Shown: one piece after another, positions 25,701 to 36,875 of the stretch
Layout: every line of letters starts with the position of its first letter
Numbering within the stretch: position 1 is the stretch's first letter
DNA from: Archivesica marissinica
Lineage: Eukaryota > Mollusca > Bivalvia > Venerida > Vesicomyidae
NCBI GenBank assembly: GCA_014843695.1
Contig: CM026394.1
Span: 40,470,368-40,534,367 of the forward strand
Direction of reading: 5' to 3'
DNA length: 64,000 nt
The notes under the pieces: model-generated
The model's input: the letters and a program-made list of their open reading frames with translations, nothing else
Told to the model about the DNA's origin: nothing
The model's database searches: none
Made by a program: the position numbers and the translations under genes

Positions 25701-28080
25701 TGCTATACGTATCATGCTATACGTATTCTGCTATACGTATCATGCTATACTTATTCTGCTATACGTATTCTGCTATACGTATTCTGCTATACGTATCATG
25801 CTATACGTATTCTGCTATACGTATCATGCTATACTTATTCTGCTATACGTATTCTGCTATACGTATTCTGCTATACGTATAATGCTATACGTATCATGCT
25901 ATACGTATAATGCTATACGTATTCTGCTATACGTATCATGCTATACGTATCATGCTATGCGTATTCTGCTATACGTATTCTGATATACGTATCATGCTAT
26001 ACGTATCATGCTATACTTATTCTGCTATACGTATTCTGCTATACGTATTCTGCTCTACGTATCATGCTATACGTATTCGGCAATACGTATCATGCTATAC
26101 GTATCATGCTATACATATTCTGCTATACGTATCCTGCTATACGTATCATGCTATACGTATTCTGCTATACGTATCCTGCTATACGTATTCTGCTATAGTT
26201 ATTCTGATATACGTATTCTGGTATACGTATCATGCTATACGAATTCTGCTATACGTATCCTGCTATACGTATTCTGCTATACGTATAATGCTATACGTAT
26301 TCTGGTATACGTATCATGTTATACGTATTCTGCTATACGTATTCTGCTATACGTATTCTGCTATACGTATCCTGCTATGCGTATTCTGGTATACATATTC
26401 TGCTATACGTATTCTGCTATACGTATTCTGCTATACGTATCATGCTATACGTATCATGCTATACTTATTCTGCTATACGTATTCTGCTATACGTATTCTG
26501 CTATGCGTATTCTGCTATGCGTATCATGCTATACGTATTCGGCAATACGTATCATGCTATACGTATCATGCTATACGTATCATGCTATACGTATTCTGCT
26601 ATACGTATTCTGCTATACTTATCATGCTATACGTATCCTGCTATACGTATCATGCTATACGTATCATGCTATACGTATTCTGCTATACGTATTCTGCTAT
26701 ACGTATCCTGCTATACTTATTCTGCTATACGTATCATGCTATACCTATCATGCTATACGTATTCTGATATACGTATTCTGCTATACGTATCATGCTATAC
26801 CTATCATGCTATACGTATTCTGATATACGTATCATGCTATAAGTATTCTGCTATACGTATCATGCTATACGTAATCTGCTATACGTATCATGCTATACGT
26901 ATCATGTTATGCGTATTATGCTATACTTATTCTGCTATACATATTCTGCTATACATATCATGCTATACTTATTCTGCTATACGTATCATGCTATACTTAT
27001 TCTGCTATACGTATTCTGCTATACTTATTCTGCTATACGTATCATGCTATACTTATTCTGCTATACGTATTCTGCTATACGTATCCTGCTATACGTATCT
27101 TGCTATACGTATTCTGCTATACGTATCATGCTATACGTATTCTGCTATACGTATCATGCTATACTTATTCTGCTATACGTATTCTGCTATACGTATTCTG
27201 CTATACGTATAATGCTATACGTATCATGCTATACGTATAATGCTATACGTATTCTGCTATACGTATCATGCTATACTTATCATGCTATGCGTATTCTGCT
27301 ATACGTATTCTGATATACGTATCATGCTATACGTATCATGCTATACTTATTCTGCTATACGTATTCTGCTATACGTATTCTGCTCTACGTATCATGCTAT
27401 ACGTATTCGGCAATACGTATCATGCTATACGTATCATGCTATACATATTCTGCTATACGTATCCTGCTATACGTATCATGCTATACGTATTCTGCTATAC
27501 GTATCCTGCTATACGTATTCTGCTATAATTATTCTGATATACGTATTCTGGTATACGTATCATGCTATACGAATTCTGCTATACGTATCCTGCTATACGT
27601 ATTCTGCTATACGTATAATGCTATACGTATTCTGGTATACGTATCATGTTATACGTATTCTGCTATACGTATTCTGCTATACGTATTCTGCTATACGTAT
27701 CCTGCTATGCGTATTCTGGTATACATATTCTGCTATACGTATTCTGCTATACGTATTCTGCTATACGTATCATGCTATACGTATCATGCTATACTTATTC
27801 TGCTATACGTATTCTGCTATACGTATTCTGCTATACGTATTCGGCTATGCGTATCGTGCTATACGTATTCGGCAATACGTATCATGCTATACGTATCATG
27901 CTATACGTATCATGCTATACGTATTCTGCTATACGTATTCTGCTATACTTATCATGCTATACGTATCCTGCTATACGTATCATGCTATACGTATCATGCT
28001 ATACGTATTCTGCTATAAGTATTCTGCTATACGTATTCTGCTATACGTATCATGCTATACTTATCATGCAATACTCGCCA
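10790..28080. repeat. 17-kb satellite array, 14-bp unit (TGCTATACGTATCA / TTC variant)
   Basis: About 1,230 units of 14 bp. Two unit types alternate irregularly, GCTATACGTATCAT and GCTATACGTATTCT; a rarer one reads TTCGGCAATACGTATCAT. Every typical unit holds the 8-bp palindrome ATACGTAT with one CpG. Longer blocks are duplicated in phase: a block near 12056 recurs 770 bp later (55 units), and one near 21234 recurs at 26008 (341 units) and 27338 (95 units further). The unit has no stop codon on the plus strand, so all three plus frames stay open for kilobases; this is not coding. Function is unknown; a heterochromatic satellite is the default reading. Confidence 0.97.
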
Positions 28081-28410
28081 TGCACACGTATATGCTATAC
28101 TTAATATGCTATGCTTATCATGCTATACTCGCCATGCAATACCCACCATGCAATGCCCGCAATGCAATACCCACCATGCAATGCCCGCAACGCAATATCC
28201 ACCATGCAATAAACGCAATGCAATACCCGCCATGCAATACCCACCATGCAATACCCGCAATGCAATACCCACCATGCAATACCCACAATGCAATACCCGC
28301 AATGCAATACCCGCAATGCAATACCCGCCATGCAATACCCGCCATGCAATACCCGCAATGCAATACCCGCAATGCAATACCCACAATGCAATACCCACAA
28401 TGCAATATTC
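28062..28410. repeat. Diverged 14-bp satellite block (CATGCAATACCCAC / CCGC variants)
   Basis: About 24 units of 14 bp with consensus ATGCAATACCC(A/G)C(C/A). The period and GC(T/A)ATAC frame continue from the main array, but CGTAT is replaced by CC(A/G)C. A transition zone of 28062-28140 mixes both unit types, so this looks like an old edge block that escaped homogenisation. Confidence 0.92.
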
Positions 28411-28824
28411 ACTATTAAATCATCATCGCTATTTGGGGTTTGCAAAAAAAACGTTCCTATAATTGTGGTTGTCAGCAAATACATTGATAAACGGGAACCA
28501 GGCTATTTGGGACCATCAATCTGGTTTCCGTTTATCTATGTATTAATTTGCTTTAATTATTCCAAAACAATGTTCGTAACATTGACAGCCTTGTTCCAGT
28601 ATGTCAAACTGTTCACTATATTCATGAATTATTCAAGACTGTGATATAATTGATAGATTAACTTTCTAAGAGCAGCGAAGCAAACAATGTCGACACGTAT
28701 TCCCAGACTAATTAATCTAGCATAATGTATCATATTATGAAGGAGGTATTTAGTGTTATGTCTTGACAATTTGTGCAGTTGGTGCTATAACTGTAGCATA
28801 TTTAAATCAATACTAAAAGATATT
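28411..28824. other. No recognised feature
   Basis: AT-rich unique sequence downstream of the satellite; no gene-like signal seen. Confidence 0.55.
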
Positions 28825-28836
28825 AATATATCAGAT

Positions 28837-29074
28837 AGTTTATACAAATTTATTTTAGCTCGATTGCGAAACAAGTTCTTACAACTTATATTAATCACGT
28901 TCGAGACCTCATTCCTGATGGAATCCATCGCCACGATCGAGGAGGGAGAAGAGGAATGTGGAATTTTAAGTGCCTTGCGTAAGGGCACAATCGTAACGGC
29001 TCCAGCGGGGCTCGAACTCCGGACCTTTCCCACCTGAAGCGAACGCGCATCCACTGCGCTATCACGAGCTCCAC
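28837..29074 (-). mobile_element. SINE family C, full length, 12-bp target duplication
   Basis: The copy runs from 3' end TTTAGCTCGATTGCGAAACA through the body GGAATCCATCGCCACG to the tRNA-like head with reversed B box GGGGCTCGAACTCC. The flanking direct repeat is AATATATCAGAT (28825-28836 and 29075-29086). On the minus strand the head starts GAGCTCGTGATAGCGCAGTG. Confidence 0.92.
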
Positions 29075-29143
29075 AATATATCAGATCATTTTCGAGTACA
29101 ATAATCTTAGAAAACTTCAATAAAATTGACATACAAAACTGGC

Positions 29144-29412
29144 TCCGTCTCCGTAGCCTATTGGTTAAGACGTCCGCATACGGAGCGGGGAGGTCGACGG
29201 TTCGAACCTCGTCAGGGGTTCATTCTGATATGGCCGGTTGGGAGCCGTCCCCGTCAGCTAACTAAATAATGGCTACCGATTGCCCATCAGCCTGGTACGT
29301 GGCCAACACGGATAGGATATGGGAAGTACTGATGTTCGTTCATAAACAAGGTGTCTCATAAGTCAGTACTGACTGGCCCTTTCAACAGACAGGGGTGAAT
29401 AAACACACACTT
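29144..29412 (+). mobile_element. SINE family E (tRNA-Arg-like head)
   Basis: Head TCCGTAGCCTATTGGTTAAG holds the A box and GGTTCGAACC the B box. The anticodon loop ATACGGA gives ACG (Arg-like). The body carries TATGGCCGGTTGGGAGCC and ACTGGCCCTTTCAAC, ending at AATAAACACACAC. Flanks ACAAAACTGGC (29133-29143) and ACAAACTGGC (29422-29431) look like a slightly decayed target duplication. Confidence 0.85.
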
Positions 29413-29504
29413 TACTACTTTACAAACTGGCAAAGTTGGTAGCTTGTTTTTGGGGGTTTAAGTCGTACCGACAGATAATGTCTTATGAGACAGGTCAGTA
29501 TTCC

Positions 29505-29731
29505 AGTGATTAAAAAGGGATCGCATGTTCGATCCCCATCTTTCAGGTGGAACTTTGAACCGAGGTCCCGTGTCGGTGCTTTACACCGTGTACGTAAAAG
29601 AACCAGAAGAGACTCTGGAATGGGTCTGTCTGTATCATTGCACTATTCTCCACACAATCTAAAATGATTAATTTCCTCAGGAGGCGTCGCTCATATAGCC
29701 AGCAGGTAGCGACTATAAATAAAACGCACAG
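29505..29731 (+). mobile_element. SINE family A with deleted anticodon region
   Basis: The head is reduced (TATTCCAGTGATTAAAAAGG joined to CATGTTCGATCCCC) while the body (AACCGAGGTCCCGTGTCGG) and tail (AGGAGGCGTCGCTCATAT) are intact. It lies directly after a family E copy. Confidence 0.82.
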
Positions 29732-29800
29732 CATAAAATCATTACTGTAAACGTTGTAATTATATTAAAAAAAATGTGTTACATTTAGCGCTGACGTTTT

Positions 29801-29917
29801 GTGACCTCTTCTCTCCCCCTCGTGGCGATGGATTCCATCAGGAATGAGGTATCGATGCGAGTGATTAATATAAGTTGTAAGAACTTGTTTCGCAATCGAG
29901 CTAAATTAAATTTGTCT
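29801..29917 (+). mobile_element. SINE family C, 3' body only
   Basis: Sequence from CCTCTTCTCTCCCCCTCGTG to TTGTTTCGCAATCGAGCT matches the 3' half of family C. The tRNA-like head and the GTGCCCTTAGG module are absent, consistent with 5' truncation. Confidence 0.87.
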
Positions 29918-30639
29918 AATAATATACAGATCGAGATTAAGAAGACAATTATAGAAGTCAGTGCGTACTTTAAAAAGATCAACAGACAATTGAGCATCGT
30001 CTAAATCGGCCTACGCTAAGCCAGTTTCCAGTCATAACATCACTTAAACATTCTAGACAATACCTGGTAATCGTGAGCATCTTAGATTGAGGAAATCATA
30101 CCACTGCAGGAAGAAAAGCTTGCAGACTGCATCTCACTCTTGTATTGTATTGTTTGTGTGCGTCGAAACAGACTCCCAAACGAATATTACGACAACTAGA
30201 AAGTGGCATATGTTTTGCATCTTGGTACTTCCATCCAAACGTTATTCAATTAATTATTATCTAATGGAGGTCGTAGTAAAAGAGTGTGGTGTATTTTATT
30301 AGATTCCAATGAACACACATGGTACAGTAATCTTATAATAGTCATTTTCGAACTGGGCCGATGGCGAATACTAGAGAAGAAACGAGCGATAATACATTGA
30401 CACAATGATGTACAACAGTAAACAAGTTGATTAGTTTCTGTGTGATATATCCCCATTCCCCGCCTACCCGATCACAAGGCAGTAATAGACTAGTAGTATA
30501 TCTTTATTTTCGTCTCATCAATGTATAATACAATATTACAGACATGATTAAAATAAATTATCACTATAAAATATACATAGCCATTCTGGAAGAAGGCATG
30601 TAACCACACTGAGGCACACATGATAAATACACGTATGTA
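29918..30639. other. No recognised feature
   Basis: Only short open frames (60-71 codons) with no recognisable similarity and no tandem structure. Confidence 0.5.
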
Positions 30640-30844
30640 TGTATGTTCCATTAATGTCAAACCTCTTGCGGGGACATATACATGTTTTCCTGGGCAGGCT
30701 TAGCAGACCTAAGCGGTTAACCAGTACTAAGCAATGTGTGTGAGGTGCATTGCTCAATGACACTACATACGTGGCCTGACTGAGTATCGAACCCGGGACC
30801 GTTCGATTCCAAATCCGACACTCTACCACTGGACCACGGGCGCC
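30640..30844 (-). mobile_element. SINE family F (tRNA-like head, core shared with family B)
   Basis: On the minus strand the head reads GCGCCCGTGGTCCAGTGGTA, with anticodon loop TTTGGAA (TGG, Pro-like) and B box GGGTTCGATAC. Downstream it carries AGTACTGGTTAACCGCT and GCCTGCCCAGGAAA, the same core words as family B behind a different tRNA head. The tail runs to CAAGAGGTTTGACATTAATG. Only one copy is in the window. Confidence 0.75.
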
Positions 30845-31169
30845 ACAACGTAAAACACATTTATCACAGAACTGTGCCTGTATTCAGCGCAATAAAGTCA
30901 TTTCATAACTTCTTATATGTACACACGTGTAATAACACTTGGAACGATTCCGATTGGTTGGCTTAAGCATATTTATTCAACTAAATACATTAACAAAACA
31001 ATACATGCACACAACATCAAAGAATAGGAAAGGATCAAAACATTAGAAGAGCTTATATATGCAGTTTGCAATATTGATCATGCCAGTCCCTAGTTGTTCC
31101 GCGCAGCTTTTACCACAACTTATTTCATTACTTTCTTAAATAATTATGCTTTTGTCTACTCATACTTTT
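30845..31169. other. No recognised feature
   Basis: AT-rich, unremarkable sequence. Confidence 0.5.
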
Positions 31170-31285
31170 AACTTCTTTGCGGTTTTTGATGCGCAACATG
31201 TCTACGTCCGAGCGAGGGGTTCGACATTAAAGGAAGATAGATATATATAGTTTCTCTCCTTGCAGTTCAAAATACACAGTACTAG
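31170..31285. mobile_element. Diverged internal segment of the 4.6-kb MITE family
   Basis: GCGAGGGGTTCGACATTAAA followed by GGAAGATAGATA and TTCAAAATACAC matches, in reverse, the interior of the TTAA-flanked MITE at 4602-4984 over roughly 65 bases. The terminal inverted repeats are not recognisable here, so this is a decayed or partial relative. Confidence 0.5.
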
Positions 31286-31381
31286 GATGCATTATGGGTA
31301 TATCGCGGTATTAGCTATTAAAAACCAAACTACAGATATACTATTATATACCTGAATTTAAAACTCATTTTGCTTCATTCT

Positions 31382-31546
31382 ATGACTTCACCCCTTCAAC
31401 ATTACAAATACACAAAGAAGAAATACTATTGGGAATCACTTGTGTTTATCATGTTGTTGGTGCATCGTGTCAGCAGTTACGTAGTCACTAGTTCCGAGTG
31501 TACCGCGGCAAATGGCCGAGGCCCTGATTTGGGTGTTTACACAAAG
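31382..31546 (+). CDS. Possible first coding exon of a secreted protein (weak)
   Basis: An ATG opens 55 codons. A basic stretch (YKYTKKKYY) is followed by a hydrophobic run (LVFIMLLVHRV) and SSYVVTSSECTAANGRGPDL, then the frame reaches ACAAAG/GTAGTC, a plausible splice donor at 31547. The layout resembles a signal peptide or anchor followed by a mature start. I recognise no family, no acceptor or second exon is identified, and the frame otherwise runs only to 31582. It is listed because it is the only gene-like signal outside mobile elements, and it may be chance. Confidence 0.18.
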
Positions 31547-31582
31547 GTAGTCATAATAAAATTATGTGAATATTTGATATAG

Positions 31583-32164
31583 ACCGTAATCTATATAATA
31601 TGTAAGTCTAGCAGTAAATTTATCATTTTAACATATAACAGGAATATCTTTTTAATCTCCCACCAGAAAACAACAAATAGCTTTAGGCCCACGATGGGCC
31701 TACTTTTTATGAAATGAATAATAAAATGCGAGAATCTGGCTATATCACCATATGTCAATAGATGTACATCACGGGAGAAAGTTCCATAGATATGAACATC
31801 AACTTGTTTTTAATAAAAAATACTAACTTTGGTGGGAAATCTGTTTTGAAAAATAATAATTCAGTAGAAAAAGCGCGTCTCGGACCTTAAAATTATGCCC
31901 ATATCTGGTAATACGGGAATTACGTAGTAACCTAAACACGTGATCAAAACAGTTTCATTCATAAATACCAGGTAGCAGACCGCCATTTTACAAAGTTGGA
32001 ATGAACATAAATATATATATTATGGATATTTGGAGCATTTTTTCAGATAAAGGGGTGGGGTAATTTTGCATAGATCTTGATATTCACTAAGCATCTTGCA
32101 TCAGTAAATTACTCACCACTTATGTTGACAGTTTATGATTTCTTGTTTATCAACACATGTTTAC
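31583..32164. other. No recognised feature
   Basis: AT-rich sequence up to the left LTR; no open frame or repeat recognised. Confidence 0.5.
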
Positions 32165-32168
32165 CTTT

Positions 32169-33109
32169 TGTCGCAAACTCTCCTTTTTCTTCTCGTAATA
32201 ATATGTCTCGGTTGCTACAGCTCTTACCAGGGTCTATCCTATTGTAGACTCGCTGGAGTTGTCTAGGGGGTTTCTTCGTTATTATATGTATTAATGATAA
32301 CTCAACACAGTATTACATTTCTTCTATATAATATCTTGTTTATATTGGCATCAGAAATATCCATATATATATAATCAGTGATCTATATATATATATACAT
32401 CGTATCATTAAAAGCTTATTTAACAATCCATTTGTGTGAGCCGAATATGCGCTTACACAGTATATTTAACATCCAATCTTTCTAATCCGTCATTACTCAA
32501 TATCACTATAATCTAATCACTGTTTCTGATTAGATTAACTTTTAATCAACTTCGATATGGTTCGCCGAAACTCTATGTTTCTTCTGTGGCTGAACAATTT
32601 AATTATTCGACAAATCTTTATAAGTTATATTTCTTATAATGTCAATAATATCTAAGTATCATAAATACAGTTTATATGTTCTATATACTAGATTGAGATC
32701 ACGACCTTTCTCGCTCCTGGAGTTAGGCTCTAGTGTGTCTGATCTATGTTAATAAAATCCATTTCTTATATACATAATTGAATCAGTGTATATATGATAT
32801 AACAATTCCTAAAACATCTGTTATTCCTAAACATCTGTTATGTTATCTAATATTACACCATCAAACCAGTTCGGTGCCTTTATATTACATAACTGGACAC
32901 CTGCAACCACGGCCTGTTATCTAATATTACACCATCAAACCAGTTCGGTGCCTTTGTATTACATAACTGGACACCTGCAACCACGGCCTTGATAAACTGA
33001 GATTAGGCCTAACATCTTAAGTCATTTCCCGCGCGAAGCGAGATTGATAATTTTAGGCGCGAAAATAATAGCAGACGATTATGCATAAAACAAATATATA
33101 TATATTACA
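32169..33109 (-). repeat. LTR (3' LTR of the minus-strand element)
   Basis: A 941-bp LTR starts TGTCGCAAACTCTCC and ends TATATATATATTACA in plus orientation. It contains a tandem duplication of about 74 bp (each unit including CAAACCAGTTCGGTGCC), present in both LTRs, so it pre-dates insertion. Confidence 0.93.
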
Positions 33110-33440
33110 TGGTAAACATTTGGCCATATATAGAAACAGTTTAATGTATTTATATAATACATTACTATTTATATATAACAATAATAAATATTTCGTGCAA
33201 ATTGGGGTTTTGCACAATCCTCCCTACCCGGGGAGAAGTTTGACATCGCCCGCTATCGGCCGATTTACAAATCTTCATTCCTTTGAATATACAGTAGAAA
33301 ACAATCATAATATCAATACATCATATGTCCTAAAATAGCATTTCTTTCGCTAGGTACCAACATTCTAATCATAGAGGCAATAACTATTTACTGAACAACT
33401 GAAATAATACCAAGTACATTTACTAAGTCAAACATCACAG

Positions 33441-36400
33441 TCATTGAACTCTACTGAGAAAGTCTGCTAGAACATTTTGAGTCCCTTTGATATGTTTAAT
33501 GGTCAGATTAAATTCTGAGAGACACAGTGCCCATCTTAAGAGGCGTTGATTGGACGTTTTCGACCTACTTAACCATACAAGGGGATTATGATCTGAATTA
33601 ATTATTGTTTTGCTTGTGCTTACATATATGCGAAAATGTTCGATACCGGCCACTATAGCTAATAATTCCTTCTCTATTGTAGAGTAGTTTTTCTCTCGTG
33701 GAATAAGTTTTCGGGAATAAAATGCTACTGGGTGTGGTACTTGGTCAACGGTCTGAGTCAGTACAGCCGAAATTCCCAAATCGGAAGCATCAGTATAGAG
33801 TTCGAACTCTTGGTTAAAGTCAGGGGCCTTCAGTATGGGTTTATTGGTTAAAGCTTTCTTTAAGGATTCGAAAGCAAGTTGATGTTTATCGCTCCACTGA
33901 GTTATGATGTTCCCTGATCGCTTGCCCTTTAATAAGTCAGTCAGGGGAGCGGCGATCTCAGCGAACTGGGGAATGAATTTCCTGTAAAATCCTACTGATC
34001 CCAGATATCCTCGTAATTGTTTCTTGGTCTGTGGGGGAGAGATATTACTAATACACTCAACCTTGCTGGAAATTGGTTTGATTTTTCCCGACCCTAATTC
34101 ATGTCCCAAGTACTTGACTGTTCCAGACCCAATTTTACACTTCTTCGGATTCAAAGTAACACCACTATCCTCTAGTCTATGAAATGTCCAATCCAAGTGA
34201 TTTATGTGCTGTGACCATAAATTGGATCGAACAGCAATATCATCCAGATATGCGTCGGCAAATCTATCACGGATGGGTTCTGTCGGGGATTGAGCGATTA
34301 TCTCGTTTATGGCCCTCTGGAAGGTAACTCCACCGTTTTTTAAACCAAATGGGAGAGTTAATGGTTCAAACAAGCCCCAGGGGGTTATGAACGCTGCAAT
34401 TTCACTAGCTCGAGGGGTTAGCGGAATCTGCCAGTAACCTTTATTAAGATCTAAAATCGATATCAGACTCGAACCTGCGACCTGATCAATGAGATCGTCT
34501 AATCTCGGGATGGGGAAGGCTTCTCCTCGAGTCAGGTCATTAATTTTCCGATAATCAATACATGGTCGCCATTCTGAGTCTGATTTGCGTACCAATATTA
34601 TGGGAGAGGCCCACTGGCTTCTGCTAGGGCGGATAATTCCTAACTCCAACATTTGATCTAGCTCAGTTTTTAATATTTGTTTCTTTTCTGGAGACATGCG
34701 GTAGTAAGGCTGGACTACGGGTGAAGCACCTTGCACATCAATATCATGGGTAACACCGTGGAAACGTCCCAGTTGTCCAGAGAATAAACGGGGGTAACGG
34801 TCAAATAACTGACTAATATCGTCCCTGTGGTCTGGGTTTAAATGACTGATATCCGGCCAGGTTTTCTTAGGTACAGATTCAAGAGGACTGCAAGGATCGA
34901 ATTCTTTCTCAATGTCCGTAGGGGCTTGGTAATCTAATAGGGTAGGGTCTTGGGACTCATACACCGGACTACTATCAGCTAGAGCTGCACCCTCCTCCCT
35001 ACCTGTCCAGGGCTTCAACTGGTTTACATGCATAACACGGTATTTTACTCTCTTATCAGGCATGTATATAATATAGGTATGCGACGCTACCTTTTCGTGT
35101 ACCGGATACGGTCCCTGGAGGGCATTTTTCAGCTTATTACCTTTTAACGGTAATCGTACTAACACTAATTCACCCCGCTGGAATACACGCATTTTCGCTT
35201 TCTTACTTCTGTCATACTTTGTTTTACGACCATCTGCGGCCTGTTGTGCATTCTCGCTGGCGTCACGTAACGCTTCAGCTAATCTATGACATAATTCTTG
35301 TACATAGTTATTTATGGGGATCCCTTCATCCCGCTCATTTCTAGCCCAGAGATCATAAGTGGAATCTAGATTATCTCTAGGTTCGCGCCCATATAGAAGG
35401 TAGAAGGGAGAATATCCTGTGCTAGAGTGCTCTGCACTTCTATATGCAAATAATAGCCAGGGTAGCATCTCATCCCAAGACGATAAAGAGTTCTCCCCAA
35501 GGATTCTAAGCATGGTTTTCAATGTACCATTATATTTCTCTATTGATCCGTTGGTTTGAGGCCTGTAACTCGTGCTAGTTAAGTGACGTATATCGTGCTC
35601 GGCTAGGAAGCGTGTGAATGTTTCAGCTATGAAAGCGCTTCCTCGGTCAGTCAACAGGGTCTGGGGTTTTCCATGTCGATATATTATCTCGATCAGGGCT
35701 TTTTGTGCATTAACAGCTGTCGCTGCGGCGCATGGGAAAGATTCCGTATATTTAGTGGCATGATCAATAAAATTCAAGATATACTGGTTCCCATTTATAG
35801 TTTTCTTCATGGGTCCAAAGAAATNNNNNNNNNNNNNNNNNNNNNNNNNNNNNNNNNNNNNNNNNNNNNNNNNNNNNNNNNNNNNNNNNNNNNNNNNNNN
35901 NNNNNNNNNNNNNNNNNNNNNNNNNNNNNNNNNNNNNNNNNNNNNNNNNNNNNNNNNNNNNNNNNNNNNNNNNNNNNNNNNNNNNNNNNNNNNNNNNNNN
36001 NNNNNNNNNNNNNNNNNNNNNNNNNNNNNNNNNNNNNNNNNNNNNNNNNNNNNNNNNNNNNNNNNNNNNNNNNNNNNNNNNNNNNNNNNNNNNNNNNNNN
36101 NNNNNNNNNNNNNNNNNNNNNNNNNNNNNNNNNNNNNNNNNNNNNNNNNNNNNNNNNNNNNNNNNNNNNNNNNNNNNNNNNNNNNNNNNNNNNNNNNNNN
36201 NNNNNNNNNNNNNNNNNNNNNNNNNNNNNNNNNNNNNNNNNNNNNNNNNNNNNNNNNNNNNNNNNNNNNNNNNNNNNNNNNNNNNNNNNNNNNNNNNNNN
36301 NNNNNNNNNNNNNNNNNNNNNNNNNNNNNNNNNNNNNNNNNNNNNNNNNNNNNNNNNNNNNNNNNNNNNNNNNNNNNNNNNNNNNNNNNNNNNNNNNNNN

Positions 36401-36875
36401 NNNNNNNNNNNNNNNNNNNNNNNNNNNNNNNNNNNNNNNNNNNNNNNNNNNNNNNNNNNNNNNNNNNNNNNNNNNNNNNNNNNNNNNNNNNNNNNNNNNN
36501 NNNNNNNNNNNNNNNNNNNNNNNNNNNNNNNNNNNNNNNNNNNNNNNNNNNNNNNNNNNNNNNNNNNNNNNNNNNNNNNNNNNNNNNNNNNNNNNNNNNN
36601 NNNNNNNNNNNNNNNNNNNNNNNNNNNNNNNNNNNNNNNNNNNNNNNNNNNNNNNNNNNNNNNNNNNNNNNNNNNNNNNNNNNNNNNNNNNNNNNNNNNN
36701 NNNNNNNNNNNNNNNNNNNNNNNNNNNNNNNNNNNNNNNNNNNNNNNNNNNNNNNNNNNNNNNNNNNNNNNNNNNNNNNNNNNNNNNNNNNNNNNNNNNN
36801 NNNNNNNNNNNNNNNNNNNNNNNNCGTTATATGATCCCGGAATCCCCGTGGAACTACCACCTGATCATATATTTT
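33441..36875 (-). pseudogene. pol: pol: integrase, reverse transcriptase, RNase H (gap in integrase)
   Basis: Numbering residues from the GTG at 36860, the first 12 lie before the gap and residue 347 resumes after it. The integrase core has the complete D,D35E triad: D366 (NFIDHATKY), D405 (LLTDRGSAF), E441 (NGSIEKYNG). A GPY/F-like module (GPYPVHEKV, MHVNQLKPW) follows at about 587-620. Reverse transcriptase spans about 715-890 with YLDD at 871-874 (FADAYLDDIA) and LPFGLKNGGVTFQR. RNase H follows with ELYTDASD (D1024), a later IEKELLAI and the ending NVLADFLSRVQ before the stop at 33441. There is no integrase after RNase H. Integrase therefore precedes reverse transcriptase, unlike typical Ty3/gypsy. 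The frame after the gap is intact, but upstream lesions would keep it from being made as a gag-pol product. Confidence 0.92.
35825..36824. other. Assembly gap, 1000 N
   Basis: Exactly 1000 unknown bases, a conventional gap size. It hides the N-terminal zinc-binding part of the retrotransposon integrase and part of its core. Real missing length is unknown, although the frame assumed through 1000 N rejoins. Confidence 0.98.

Noticed and set aside
10711..28104. Very long plus-strand open frames (up to more than 1,700 codons) rich in Tyr, Ile and Cys
   Set aside because: The 14-bp unit contains no stop codon in any plus frame, so all three frames are open. The translations are frame-shifted versions of the same unit, with no start context or non-repeat domain.
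10790..28410. CRISPR array
   Set aside because: There are no spacers: units are contiguous 14-mers, and the genome context is eukaryotic.
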